Of a stretch of 64,000 nt of DNA, positions 27,229 to 35,633 are shown in pieces. Both the position numbers and the translations under genes were made by a program. Origin of the DNA: an uncultured Alphaproteobacteria bacterium (GTDB taxonomy: Bacteria; Pseudomonadota; Alphaproteobacteria; HIMB59). Within the stretch, counting starts at the first letter, position 1. Each line of letters opens with the position of its first letter. The stretch is from positions 1-64,000 of the forward strand of contig CACKFO010000006.1 in assembly GCA_902599405.1 (NCBI GenBank). Direction: 5' to 3'. The notes beneath the pieces are model-generated. The model was not told the DNA's origin and searched no databases. It saw only the letters and a program-made list of their open reading frames with translations.

Positions 27229-28218
27229 ATGAAGTTAATTCCAGAATGGGAAGTACATGACAAATGTCTAATGGCTTGGCCATGTAATAAAAATCTTTAC
27301 AACGAAATAATTAAAGATGCCAGATTAGAAATGGCGCATTTAGCTAATTGTATTTCGGATGAAGAAACAGTTTATATGTACTGTAATAAAGAGGATTACA
27401 ATGAGTGTAAAAATTATATCAATAATCAAAAAATAAATATTATTCAATTAGAACTAGATGACTCTTGGATGAGAGATATAGCCCCAATCTTTATAAAAGA
27501 GGACAACGAACTTAAATGTATTAACTTTAATTTTAATGGATATGGAAAATACCCGAATTATTTTAATGATAATAAAGTGGGTGAATATATCTCAAATCAA
27601 TTTTCTATTACTTCATATTTAAATGACCTTACTTTAGAAGGTGGTGCTATTACTTACGATGAATATGGAAACTTTTTTACAACTGAAAGTGTACTACTTA
27701 ACCCAAATAGAAATAATCCTGAAAAAGCAAAAATAGAGCAAACACTGACTAGTTTATTTGATTTAAATTCAATAATTTGGATCCCCGAAGGTTTAAAAGA
27801 TGACGATACTGATGGGCACATAGACAATATTTTATGTCCTATTGGTAATAGAAAATATTTAATAGCAAAAAGTTATGATTTAGATGATTTGAATTCAAAA
27901 AACTTAACTAAGATTAAATCCATTATTCTCAGTAATCTCTCCAGCATTGAAAGTAATATAGAATTAATTGATATACCACTACCTTCAAAAATAGTTGTCA
28001 ATAATAAAAAGCTTATTGCCTCGTATATAAATTTTTATTTTTCAAAGCATAAAATCTTTGTTCCAAAATTTAATGTTAAAGAAGATGAAATGGTTTATGA
28101 TATTTTTAAAGATATTTTTAAAGATAAAAAAATTGAGATGATTGAAACTTCACATATAAATTATGGTGGAGGTAATATCCATTGTGTTACTATGAATGTG
28201 CCAAAAAATGTCAGTTAA
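27229..28218 (+). CDS. aguA: Agmatine deiminase AguA
   Basis: A 329-residue peptidyl-arginine-deiminase-fold enzyme that hydrolyses agmatine to N-carbamoylputrescine and ammonia. It has the LMAWPCNKNLY start, DDSWMRDIAPIF, LEGGAITYDEYGNF, DDTDGHIDNILC and the catalytic cysteine C319 in YGGGNIHCVT. The set is specific for AguA. It overlaps aguB, the next enzyme of the pathway, and lies upstream of a polyamine transporter. A plain arginine deiminase is ruled out by the motif pattern and size. Confidence 0.95.
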   Translation: MKLIPEWEVHDKCLMAWPCNKNLYNEIIKDARLEMAHLANCISDEETVYMYCNKEDYNECKNYINNQKINIIQLELDDSWMRDIAPIFIKEDNELKCINFNFNGYGKYPNYFNDNKVGEYISNQFSITSYLNDLTLEGGAITYDEYGNFFTTESVLLNPNRNNPEKAKIEQTLTSLFDLNSIIWIPEGLKDDDTDGHIDNILCPIGNRKYLIAKSYDLDDLNSKNLTKIKSIILSNLSSIESNIELIDIPLPSKIVVNNKKLIASYINFYFSKHKIFVPKFNVKEDEMVYDIFKDIFKDKKIEMIETSHINYGGGNIHCVTMNVPKNVS

Positions 28219-29065
28219 GGTTGCTGCCTCACAATTTAAATCAATAAAAGAAAAAAAAGATTTAAATATAAATAAGGCTATACATATTGCTCAACAAGCA
28301 TCCAATGAAAATGTAAATATCTTCCTCCTACAGGAGTTATTTCAAACTGAGTACTTTTGCTCAACTCAGGATAAAAAGTTTTTTAGTTATGCAATTGAAT
28401 TTCCTAATGACAAACTATTTGAAATTTTTTCTAATTTTTGTAAGAAAAATAATATGGTAATGCCGATCAGTTTTTTTGAGAAAAAAGAAAATAATTTTTT
28501 TAATTCTCTAGTTGTGATTAATGCTGATGGTAAATTAAGTGATTTATATAGAAAGTCCCATATTCCTGAGGGTCCTGGTTATAATGAAAAGTTTTACTTT
28601 AAACCTGGAGATACTGGCTTCAAAGTATTTAACACAAAATTTGGAAATCTTGGTTGTGGTATATGCTGGGATCAGTGGTTTCCTGAATGTGCTAGATCTA
28701 TGACACTTTCTGGTGCAGATATTTTATTATATCCCACAGCAATTGGTTCTGAGCCTCAAGACCCTTTATTAGACTCAAAAGATCACTGGCAAAACGTAAT
28801 GAAAGGTCATGCAGCTGCAAATCAAATTCCAATCATTGCTTCTAATAGAATTGGCACAGAAAATGAAGGTTCAATATCTATTACATTTTATGGAAGTTCC
28901 TTTATTGCTAATCATTTGGGTAATATTGAAATTGAAATGGACAAAAAAGATGAGGGCTTTGTATCTAAGAATTTCAACTTTTCAGAAATAACAAAATACC
29001 GCCAATCTTGGGGAAATTTTAGAGATCGTAGACCAGATCTATATAAAAAAATTTGTGATTTTTAA
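28208..29065 (+). CDS. aguB: N-carbamoylputrescine amidase AguB
   Basis: A 285-residue nitrilase-superfamily amidohydrolase that releases putrescine, carbon dioxide and ammonia. With the ATG at 28208 (MSVKVAASQF), the catalytic triad is E43, K116 and C153, seen in LLQELFQTEYF, YRKSHIPEGPGYNE and GCGICWDQWFPECAR. An ATG at 28196 would add four residues. It overlaps aguA by about 11 nt, which supports translational coupling of the two pathway steps. Motifs around the triad are those of AguB rather than other nitrilase branches. Confidence 0.95.
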   Translation: MSVKVAASQFKSIKEKKDLNINKAIHIAQQASNENVNIFLLQELFQTEYFCSTQDKKFFSYAIEFPNDKLFEIFSNFCKKNNMVMPISFFEKKENNFFNSLVVINADGKLSDLYRKSHIPEGPGYNEKFYFKPGDTGFKVFNTKFGNLGCGICWDQWFPECARSMTLSGADILLYPTAIGSEPQDPLLDSKDHWQNVMKGHAAANQIPIIASNRIGTENEGSISITFYGSSFIANHLGNIEIEMDKKDEGFVSKNFNFSEITKYRQSWGNFRDRRPDLYKKICDF

Positions 29066-29077
29066 AAAAAATTATCA

Positions 29078-29083
29078 TATTAT
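29078..29083 (+). promoter_or_regulatory. Candidate -10 box of the pot operon
   Basis: TATTAT lies 32 nt before the ATG of the binding-protein gene, leaving room for a leader with a strong AGAGGAGAGG ribosome-binding site (about 29102-29111). A -35 hexamer is not clear. The strong site fits high expression of a periplasmic binding protein. Confidence 0.3.
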
Positions 29084-29115
29084 TCAAATTCTACTTATTT
29101 AAGAGGAGAGGTAAT

Positions 29116-30183
29116 ATGAACAAATTTTTAACAGCTCTTTTAGTGCTTATACTCCCTTTGAGTTTGAGCGCTAAAGAAGAGTTATTTATATACAATTGGT
29201 CCGATTATATAGCTGAAGATACAATTGCAAATTTTGAGGAAGAAACTGGTATTGATGTAACATACGATGTATTTGACTCAAACGAAGTTCTAGAGGCTAA
29301 GCTTTTAGCTGGAGGAAGTGGTTATGACTTAGTTGTTCCATCAGGCTCCTTTATGGAAAACCAAATTAAAGCAGGAGTTTTTCAAAAACTTGATAAAAGT
29401 ATGATTCCAAACCTCAAAAATTTAGATCCAAGTGTTTTAGATAAAACTGATGCTCATGATCCAGGTGGGGAATACTCTGTTAATTACATGTATGGTACAA
29501 CTGGAATTGGTTACAACGTTGCTGCCGTCGAGGAAAGAGGTGGAGATGTTGAGTCATGGGACATAATATTTGATGTAGATCAAATTTCTAAATATGAAGA
29601 TTGTGGTGTGGCTTTCTTAGATGCACCAAGTGAAATTGTTGAGATTGCATTAAATTATCTTGGCCATGATCCAAATACAGAAAACACTAAAGCTAATCAA
29701 GAAGCACTAGAATTATTGAATAAAATTAGACCTTATATAAAGTATTTTGACTCTTCTCAGTACATTGATGATTTAGCAAATGGTGAGATTTGCTTAGCAA
29801 TAGGTTGGTCAGGTGATGTATTTATAGCAGCATACGAGGAAATTGAAGAGGTCTGGTATTCAATTCCAAATGAAGGAACAGTAATTTGGTTTGATATGAT
29901 GGGAATTCCAGCAGACGCAAAAAACGTAGAAAATGCTCATAAATTTATAGATTATATTTTGAGACCAGAAGTTGTTGCAGAAATTACTAACTATGTGTGG
30001 TACTCAAACCCTAATCTAGTAGCTAACACAACTGAAGGTTTGATAGATCCTGATATTCTTTCAGACCCAGCAATTTATCCAACAGAAGAGACATTAACTA
30101 AACTTTTTGCAGATACAGCTGACTCACCTCAAAAGTCTAGGATATCTTCGAGAGTATTTAATAGTTTTAAAGCTTCTCAATAA
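29116..30183 (+). CDS. potF: Putrescine/spermidine ABC transporter substrate-binding protein (PotF/PotD-like)
   Basis: A 355-residue periplasmic protein. Residues 1-19 are a signal peptide (ends LSLSAKEE). The mature protein begins ELFIYNWSDYIAEDTIANFEEETGI, the standard opening of PotD/PotF, with DLVVPSGSFMENQIKAG, YGTTGIGYN and GEICLAIGWSGDV further on. Neighbouring aguAB and puu genes favour putrescine as the substrate, so PotF is the better name, though the ligand cannot be fixed by eye. A 12-bp hairpin after the stop separates it from the transporter genes. Confidence 0.9.
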   Translation: MNKFLTALLVLILPLSLSAKEELFIYNWSDYIAEDTIANFEEETGIDVTYDVFDSNEVLEAKLLAGGSGYDLVVPSGSFMENQIKAGVFQKLDKSMIPNLKNLDPSVLDKTDAHDPGGEYSVNYMYGTTGIGYNVAAVEERGGDVESWDIIFDVDQISKYEDCGVAFLDAPSEIVEIALNYLGHDPNTENTKANQEALELLNKIRPYIKYFDSSQYIDDLANGEICLAIGWSGDVFIAAYEEIEEVWYSIPNEGTVIWFDMMGIPADAKNVENAHKFIDYILRPEVVAEITNYVWYSNPNLVANTTEGLIDPDILSDPAIYPTEETLTKLFADTADSPQKSRISSRVFNSFKASQ

Positions 30184-30190
30184 TTTAATT

Positions 30191-30220
30191 AAAGCGCAAC
30201 TTTTACTTAAGTTGCGCTTT
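30191..30220 (+). terminator. Hairpin between the binding-protein and ATPase genes
   Basis: A perfect 12-bp inverted repeat (AAAGCGCAACTT / AAGTTGCGCTTT) with a 6-nt loop stands 8 nt after the potF stop, followed by TCACAATTTTTTT. It should terminate many transcripts or protect the potF 3' end, giving more binding protein than membrane components, a pattern known for other ABC importers. No separate promoter is evident before potA. Confidence 0.8.
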
Positions 30221-30233
30221 TCACAATTTTTTT

Positions 30234-31292
30234 ATGTCTGAGCCTTTTTTACAAATCATAGATGTATCAAAAAGGTTTGATAATGTTGTTGCTTTAGACA
30301 AAGTTAATCTAAAAATAGCAAAATCTGAAATATTCAGTCTCCTAGGATCTTCAGGATGCGGTAAGTCAACACTTTTGAGAATTATAGCAGGTTTCGAGAA
30401 GCCTGATGAAGGAAGAATTCTACTCGAGGGAAAGGATATCACGAAACTTCCACCATATGTAAGACCTTTAAATATTATGTTCCAAAATTATGCACTATTT
30501 CCGCATTTAAATGTCACTAATAATATCCAGTTTGGACTAAAAGAAGAAAAAATTTCTAAAGAAGAAATCAATCATCGTGTTAATGAAATTTTAAATTTAC
30601 TAGAGCTGAATGGTTTAGAGAAAAGAAAAATCAATGAGATATCTGGTGGTCAACAACAACGTGTAGCATTAGCAAGATGTCTAGTCAAAAAACCAAAATT
30701 ACTTTTATTGGATGAACCACTTGCAGCATTAGATAAACAGCTAAGAGTACAAACACAATTCGAGTTAGTTAATCTACAATATAAGTTAGGCATCACTTTT
30801 ATTATTGTTACCCATGATCAAGAGGAAGCAATGTCATTATCTGACAGAATGGCAATTATGAAAAATGGAGAAATCCTCCAAGTCGGTAATCCTGTTGAGA
30901 TATATGAAAAACCGAAGGACAAATATATAGCGAATTTTATTGGCACAGCCAATATCTTTAATGTTCTTAATAAAAATAATCAAATCATCATTAAAGAATT
31001 AAATTATGAAGTTAAAAATATTAACAAAAAAGAAAACTATGTTAAATGTTTAATTAGGCCTGAAAAAATTTCTGTTAAAAAACTAGAAAATCAATCTGAT
31101 AATTTAAATATTGGTGTAGTTAAAGAAGTAGCTTATTTAGGGAGCTATACAAAGTATTTAATTGAGGTTAATGGATTTGAATTTTATTCTTTTATGCAAA
31201 ATAGTTTAGTTTCAGATAACCTTCAAATAAGATGGGATGACAAAGTTCAGATAAGTTTTAACGAAACATCAATATATTTCTTTAATGATTAA
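30234..31292 (+). CDS. potA: Polyamine ABC transporter ATPase (PotA/PotG)
   Basis: A 352-residue ABC ATPase. Walker A GSSGCGKST is at 38-46, followed by the Q-loop FQNYALFPHLNV, signature ISGGQQQRVALARCL, Walker B LLLLDEPLAALD and switch histidine in VTHDQEEAMSL. The C-terminal third is a TOBE-type regulatory domain with CLIRPEKISV. It powers uptake with the two permeases that follow. It overlaps potB by 8 nt. Confidence 0.93.
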   Translation: MSEPFLQIIDVSKRFDNVVALDKVNLKIAKSEIFSLLGSSGCGKSTLLRIIAGFEKPDEGRILLEGKDITKLPPYVRPLNIMFQNYALFPHLNVTNNIQFGLKEEKISKEEINHRVNEILNLLELNGLEKRKINEISGGQQQRVALARCLVKKPKLLLLDEPLAALDKQLRVQTQFELVNLQYKLGITFIIVTHDQEEAMSLSDRMAIMKNGEILQVGNPVEIYEKPKDKYIANFIGTANIFNVLNKNNQIIIKELNYEVKNINKKENYVKCLIRPEKISVKKLENQSDNLNIGVVKEVAYLGSYTKYLIEVNGFEFYSFMQNSLVSDNLQIRWDDKVQISFNETSIYFFND

Positions 31293-32178
31293 AAATTTAA
31301 AAAAACAAAACGTGTGGTTTGTATTCACTCCATATTTATGGCTAGTTTTGTTCTTTTTTGTTCCATTAGCTTTAATTTTTAAAATATCAATATCTGTGTC
31401 TGAATGGGGTATGCCACCTTATCGTGATCTTTTCTCTTTTTCTGAAAATGGATTGAAGATTAATTCAACTCTTGGAAATTATTTATTCATTTTTTCAGAC
31501 CCTTTCTATATAAGATCATATCTCAATTCACTATCATTAGCTTTTACATCCACGGTATTATGTTTATTAATCGGTTATCCCATAGCTTTTTACGTTGCAA
31601 AATCTAAACCAAGTATAAGAAACATACTTTTGATTATGCTTATCATACCTTTTTGGAGTTCTTTTCTTTTAAGGGTATATGCATGGAAAGTCTTACTGCA
31701 AGGTTCTGGTATAATAAATTCGGTTCTCATACATATAGGACTAATTACTGAACCAATATCTATGTTACACAATCATTATGCTGTGATTTTAGGCGTTGTT
31801 TATACTTACCTTCCATTTATGATTTTACCGCTTTATGGATATTTGGTTAAATTTGATTTAAATTTGATTGATGCATCTAATGATTTAGGTGCAAAGCCTT
31901 TAAACACGTTTGTAAAAGTTATCTTACCTCTCTCTTTACCAGGAATTGTTGCGGGGAGTATGTTGGTTTTTATACCAGTTGTTGGAGAATATATAATTCC
32001 AGAAATGTTAGGTGGCAGTGATAAACTTTATTTTGGGAAAATAATTTGGGATGAATTTTTTGTAAATAGAGATTGGCCTATTGCTAGCGCACTTGCTATG
32101 TCTGGTATTGTAATTCTTGTATTTCCAATAATTATTTTTCAATTAATGTACGCAAAATATAATTTTAAAAATGAATAA
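31285..32178 (+). CDS. potB: Polyamine ABC transporter permease (PotB/PotH)
   Basis: A 297-residue permease with six predicted membrane helices. The ATPase-docking EAA loop reads DASNDLGAKPLNTFVKVILP and is followed by PGIVAGSMLVFIPVVGEYIIPEMLGG, typical of PotB/PotH. It forms a heterodimer with the next permease. Overlaps of 8 nt at both ends show tight coupling within the transporter operon. Confidence 0.92.
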   Translation: MIKNLKKQNVWFVFTPYLWLVLFFFVPLALIFKISISVSEWGMPPYRDLFSFSENGLKINSTLGNYLFIFSDPFYIRSYLNSLSLAFTSTVLCLLIGYPIAFYVAKSKPSIRNILLIMLIIPFWSSFLLRVYAWKVLLQGSGIINSVLIHIGLITEPISMLHNHYAVILGVVYTYLPFMILPLYGYLVKFDLNLIDASNDLGAKPLNTFVKVILPLSLPGIVAGSMLVFIPVVGEYIIPEMLGGSDKLYFGKIIWDEFFVNRDWPIASALAMSGIVILVFPIIIFQLMYAKYNFKNE

Positions 32179-32968
32179 ATTATTTTTTAAAATTTTTACC
32201 TTAACAATTGGATTTTCATTTCTATATTTTCCTATTTTAACTCTTATAGCTTATTCTTTTAATGATAATAAAAGAGTTATGGTTTGGAAGGGTTTCTCTT
32301 TGAGATGGTATAAGGAATTATTTCAAAATGAACAAATTTTAGAGGCTTTTTATACTAGTTTAAAAATTGCCTCTCTTTCAGCAACATTTGCAACAATCAT
32401 GGGTGTAATGATTGGTTTTTCATTAACAAGAATATCAAAAATTCCAGCCAGGCCTTTCTTTATTTTCTTGAGTTCTTCTCCTTTGGTAATGCCTGAGATA
32501 ATTTTAGGGCTTTCTTTGTTGTTATTCTTTATATCATCTAACCATATTATTGGCTTTCCTTCCTCAAAAGGACAATTAACAGTCTTAATATCGCATATAA
32601 CTTTCTCTGTAGCTTTTGTTGCAGTTATTATCCAGTCAAGGTTGAGTAGTTACGATAAAAATATAGAAGAGGCTGCTCAGGATCTTGGGACAATTCCAAA
32701 TATGATTTTTTGGAAAGTAACTGCTCCTGTAATATTACCTGCAATATTATCAGGTTGGTTACTTGCATTTACACTCTCTTTGGACGATCTTGTCGTTGCT
32801 AGTTTTACTACCGGTCCCGGAGCTAACACTTTGCCAATAGTGGTTTTTTCTAAAGTTAGATTGGGATTGAGTCCAGAAGTTAATGCTCTTTCCGCAATAA
32901 TAATGCTAATTGTTATATTAGCAGCAATTAGTATTTACTTAATTAATAGATCAAACATTAAGAAGTAA
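32171..32968 (+). CDS. potC: Polyamine ABC transporter permease (PotC/PotI)
   Basis: A 265-residue permease with six predicted helices and the EAA loop EEAAQDLGTIPNMIFWKVTAPVILP (shown in part by EEAAQDLG). It also has LAFTLSLDDLVVASFTTGPG, a PotC/PotI hallmark. It completes the polyamine importer. Its 3' end overlaps the convergent glutamine synthetase-like gene by 18 nt. Confidence 0.92.
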   Translation: MNKLFFKIFTLTIGFSFLYFPILTLIAYSFNDNKRVMVWKGFSLRWYKELFQNEQILEAFYTSLKIASLSATFATIMGVMIGFSLTRISKIPARPFFIFLSSSPLVMPEIILGLSLLLFFISSNHIIGFPSSKGQLTVLISHITFSVAFVAVIIQSRLSSYDKNIEEAAQDLGTIPNMIFWKVTAPVILPAILSGWLLAFTLSLDDLVVASFTTGPGANTLPIVVFSKVRLGLSPEVNALSAIIMLIVILAAISIYLINRSNIKK

Positions 32969-34303
32969 ATATTCTCTTTCCCATGCTGTAATAATTTTAT
33001 TATAGGCATTTACCTCTAAGTCTTTGATTGAACAAAATAATTCTATAAATGTTTCACCAAATATCTCTTTTGCCTCCTTAGATCTAGAAAAAGTATCTAT
33101 TGATTGATAGATGCTTTCTGTCAGAGAAACATTTACGTTATAAGCAGCTTTTTTGGTCTCTGGGGTTGCATTTAATTTTTTCTTCAAACCTAGATATCCC
33201 GCAGATAAAGTTGCAGCTATAGCTAAGTATGGATTTACGTCTGATCCACAAAGTCTATTTTCAATTCTTGCCTGGTTGGCAGAGTTAAAATTTGGGACTC
33301 TAAAACCACAGGTACGGTTTTCAAAACCCCAGTTTAGGTTAAAAGGTGTACCTTCCTCCCAAAAACCTCTGAGCCTTTTAAAGGAATTAACGTTAGGTGC
33401 AAAAAGAGGTAAAAAAGCTTTTGAATATTTTTGTAATCCACCCATATAATTATCAAACTGTTTTGTAGTTTTAAGATTTTTGTCCACAAATATTGGTTTA
33501 CCTTTTTTTAAAATTGATTGATGTATATGCATCGAGTTCCCTGGAGTATCTTCCATCGGTTTAGCCATAAAAGTTGCATACAAATTATGCTTCAATGCAG
33601 TTTGTCTAAGAGTTCTTTTAAATAAAAAAACCTGATCGGCCAAGTCAAGGGGGTTACCATGCTTGAAATTAATTTCCATTTGTGCTGGCCCATCTTCATG
33701 ATTAATATTCTCTACGTCTAATTCTTGAGTCTCACAGTAGTCATATAGATCCTCAAAAATATGATCAAATTCATTAACAGCATCAATACCGTAAGACTGA
33801 TTTCCTTTTTCAATTCTTCCAGATTGCCCACTTGGTGTCTCTAAAGGATTGTCTGGATCATTGTTTTTCTTAACTAAATAGAATTCAATTTCTGGAGCAA
33901 CTACTGGTTCAAGGCCTATTTTTTCATAAAGACCAATTACTTTTTTTAAAATACCTCTAGAGTGTACCTCTATAACATTATCATTGTTATCAACAGCATC
34001 ACAAATAACCTGTGCGGTTGGTTCTTCATACCATGGAACAGTTCTCAGAGTATTAAAATCAGGCTTTAAAATAAAATCACCATCTGTAGGATTTAAAATC
34101 TGATCATCTATTGAATAAGTCACATCTCTAGATACTGCTAATTTGAATAGTGCTAAAGGTAATCTTAATCCACCTGACTCAATAGAGCTTAAAAATTTTT
34201 TTGTTGGTAGTATTTTTCCCCTTGGTATACCTGAATTATCAGGAATCATACATTCTACCTCTGTTATTTTATTTTTCTTTAACCAATCGACATAATCATT
34301 CAT
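32951..34303 (-). CDS. puuA: Glutamine synthetase-family gamma-glutamylputrescine synthetase (PuuA-like)
   Basis: A 450-residue glutamine-synthetase-fold ligase. Visible are VECMIPDNSGIPRGK near the start, VAPEIEFYLV with metal-binding glutamates, INHEDGPAQMEINF, NSMHIHQS, and FENRTCGFRVPN with RIENRLCGSDVNPYLAIAA. The N-terminal start and lack of the adenylylation loop set it apart from GlnA. PuuA glutamylates putrescine as the first step of its catabolism. The divergent puuB-like gene and adjacent transporter support that role. Another amine ligase is possible. Confidence 0.82.
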   Translation of the reverse strand: MNDYVDWLKKNKITEVECMIPDNSGIPRGKILPTKKFLSSIESGGLRLPLALFKLAVSRDVTYSIDDQILNPTDGDFILKPDFNTLRTVPWYEEPTAQVICDAVDNNDNVIEVHSRGILKKVIGLYEKIGLEPVVAPEIEFYLVKKNNDPDNPLETPSGQSGRIEKGNQSYGIDAVNEFDHIFEDLYDYCETQELDVENINHEDGPAQMEINFKHGNPLDLADQVFLFKRTLRQTALKHNLYATFMAKPMEDTPGNSMHIHQSILKKGKPIFVDKNLKTTKQFDNYMGGLQKYSKAFLPLFAPNVNSFKRLRGFWEEGTPFNLNWGFENRTCGFRVPNFNSANQARIENRLCGSDVNPYLAIAATLSAGYLGLKKKLNATPETKKAAYNVNVSLTESIYQSIDTFSRSKEAKEIFGETFIELFCSIKDLEVNAYNKIITAWEREYLLLNV

Positions 34304-34343
34304 AGCTATAACTAACCTTTAAAATTTGATATTTATGTATCTG

Positions 34344-35633
34344 ATGGATTACTCAGATAATTATTACGTAAGAACAAAAGCATTCAATCTTAATACTAAC
34401 AAATTAAATGAGAGCTTACAATGTGATGTTTGTATAATTGGTGCAGGTTTATCAGGAATTTCATCAGCATTATATTTATCTAAATTAAATCCAGATTTAA
34501 ATATAGTCATATTGGAGAGAAATAAAGTTGGATGGGGCGCATCCGGAAGAAATGGTGGGCAATTATTACATGGTTTTTCCTCAGAGAATTACTCTAGCCA
34601 AAAACACACTCAAGAGGAAATTAAGATATTATGGCAATTCACATTAGACGCTGTTAGAGAAGTAAAAAAAAATATTAAAGACTTAAATATACAGTGTGAC
34701 TTAATCGAGGGTTATGTTTTAGCCGCAGTAAGTAAATCCCATGATGAGGAGTTAAAAAAATACGTAGACAGGCTTCAAACAAAATTTGATTATGAGTCAG
34801 TGACGTATCTTCCAAAAAATAGAATGGACCAGTATTTTGATAGCCCTTATTACAAATCTGCAATGTATGACTCAGAGTGTGGTCAAATTCATCCACTTAA
34901 TTATTGTCTAGGATTAGCAAGAGAATTATTAAAAAATCAAAATTGTAAAATATTTGAAGATACAGGAGTAATATCATATGAATCTCAAAAAAAAGTAACA
35001 ATAAAAACTGAAAAAAATTTAACTGTTAAATCTGATAAATTAATTATCTGCTGTAATGCATATATTGATAATTTGAATAAAAATTTAAGAAAAAAAATAA
35101 TGCCTGTTAAAACTTATGTATCAGCATTTACTGAAATTCCAAATACAGAATTGAGTAAATATTTTCGAAAACCTATCACAGTAGGAGATATGTTATTTGT
35201 ACTAAATTATTTTAGACTGGATTCTAATAATAATTTAATTTTTGGTGGAGGTGTAAGTTACTCTAATATAGATCCGATAAATTTAGAATTATCTTTAAAA
35301 AAAAGTATAAAAAAGATACTTCCTGGTTTAGAAAAGTTCAAAGCTTGGTGTACTTGGAGTGGGCACGTTGCCATAACTGTAAACAGATTCCCTCATATCG
35401 GTAGTATTGATAATAATATTTTTTTTGCACAAGGATATTCAGGACATGGTTTAGCAATAACAACTATGGTTGGAAAAATGCTTGCTGAAACAATAACAAA
35501 TCAGAATAATAATTTGAGCTTATTTGAAAAGTTTAGACATAAAAACTTTCCTGGTTTTGGCATAATTGATAAGCCATTATTAGTTTTAGCAATGAGTTAT
35601 TTTAAATTAAAAGATCAATTAAGCCTGAAATAA
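34344..35633 (+). CDS. puuB: FAD-dependent gamma-glutamylputrescine oxidase-like (PuuB/DAO family)
   Basis: A 429-residue flavoprotein. The Rossmann FAD motif GAGLSGISSALYLSK lies in CDVCIIGAGLSG, followed by ILERNKVGWGASGRNGGQLLHGFS and, near the end, FFAQGYSGHGLAITTMVGKMLAE. This layout is that of PuuB and related DAO-family amine oxidases. The ATG at 34344 (MDYSDNYYVRT) aligns best with family N-termini. In-frame ATG 34335 and TTG 34326 are alternatives. It is divergent from the puuA-like gene across a 40-nt gap. PuuC and PuuD homologues are not in the window. Confidence 0.82.
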   Translation: MDYSDNYYVRTKAFNLNTNKLNESLQCDVCIIGAGLSGISSALYLSKLNPDLNIVILERNKVGWGASGRNGGQLLHGFSSENYSSQKHTQEEIKILWQFTLDAVREVKKNIKDLNIQCDLIEGYVLAAVSKSHDEELKKYVDRLQTKFDYESVTYLPKNRMDQYFDSPYYKSAMYDSECGQIHPLNYCLGLARELLKNQNCKIFEDTGVISYESQKKVTIKTEKNLTVKSDKLIICCNAYIDNLNKNLRKKIMPVKTYVSAFTEIPNTELSKYFRKPITVGDMLFVLNYFRLDSNNNLIFGGGVSYSNIDPINLELSLKKSIKKILPGLEKFKAWCTWSGHVAITVNRFPHIGSIDNNIFFAQGYSGHGLAITTMVGKMLAETITNQNNNLSLFEKFRHKNFPGFGIIDKPLLVLAMSYFKLKDQLSLK

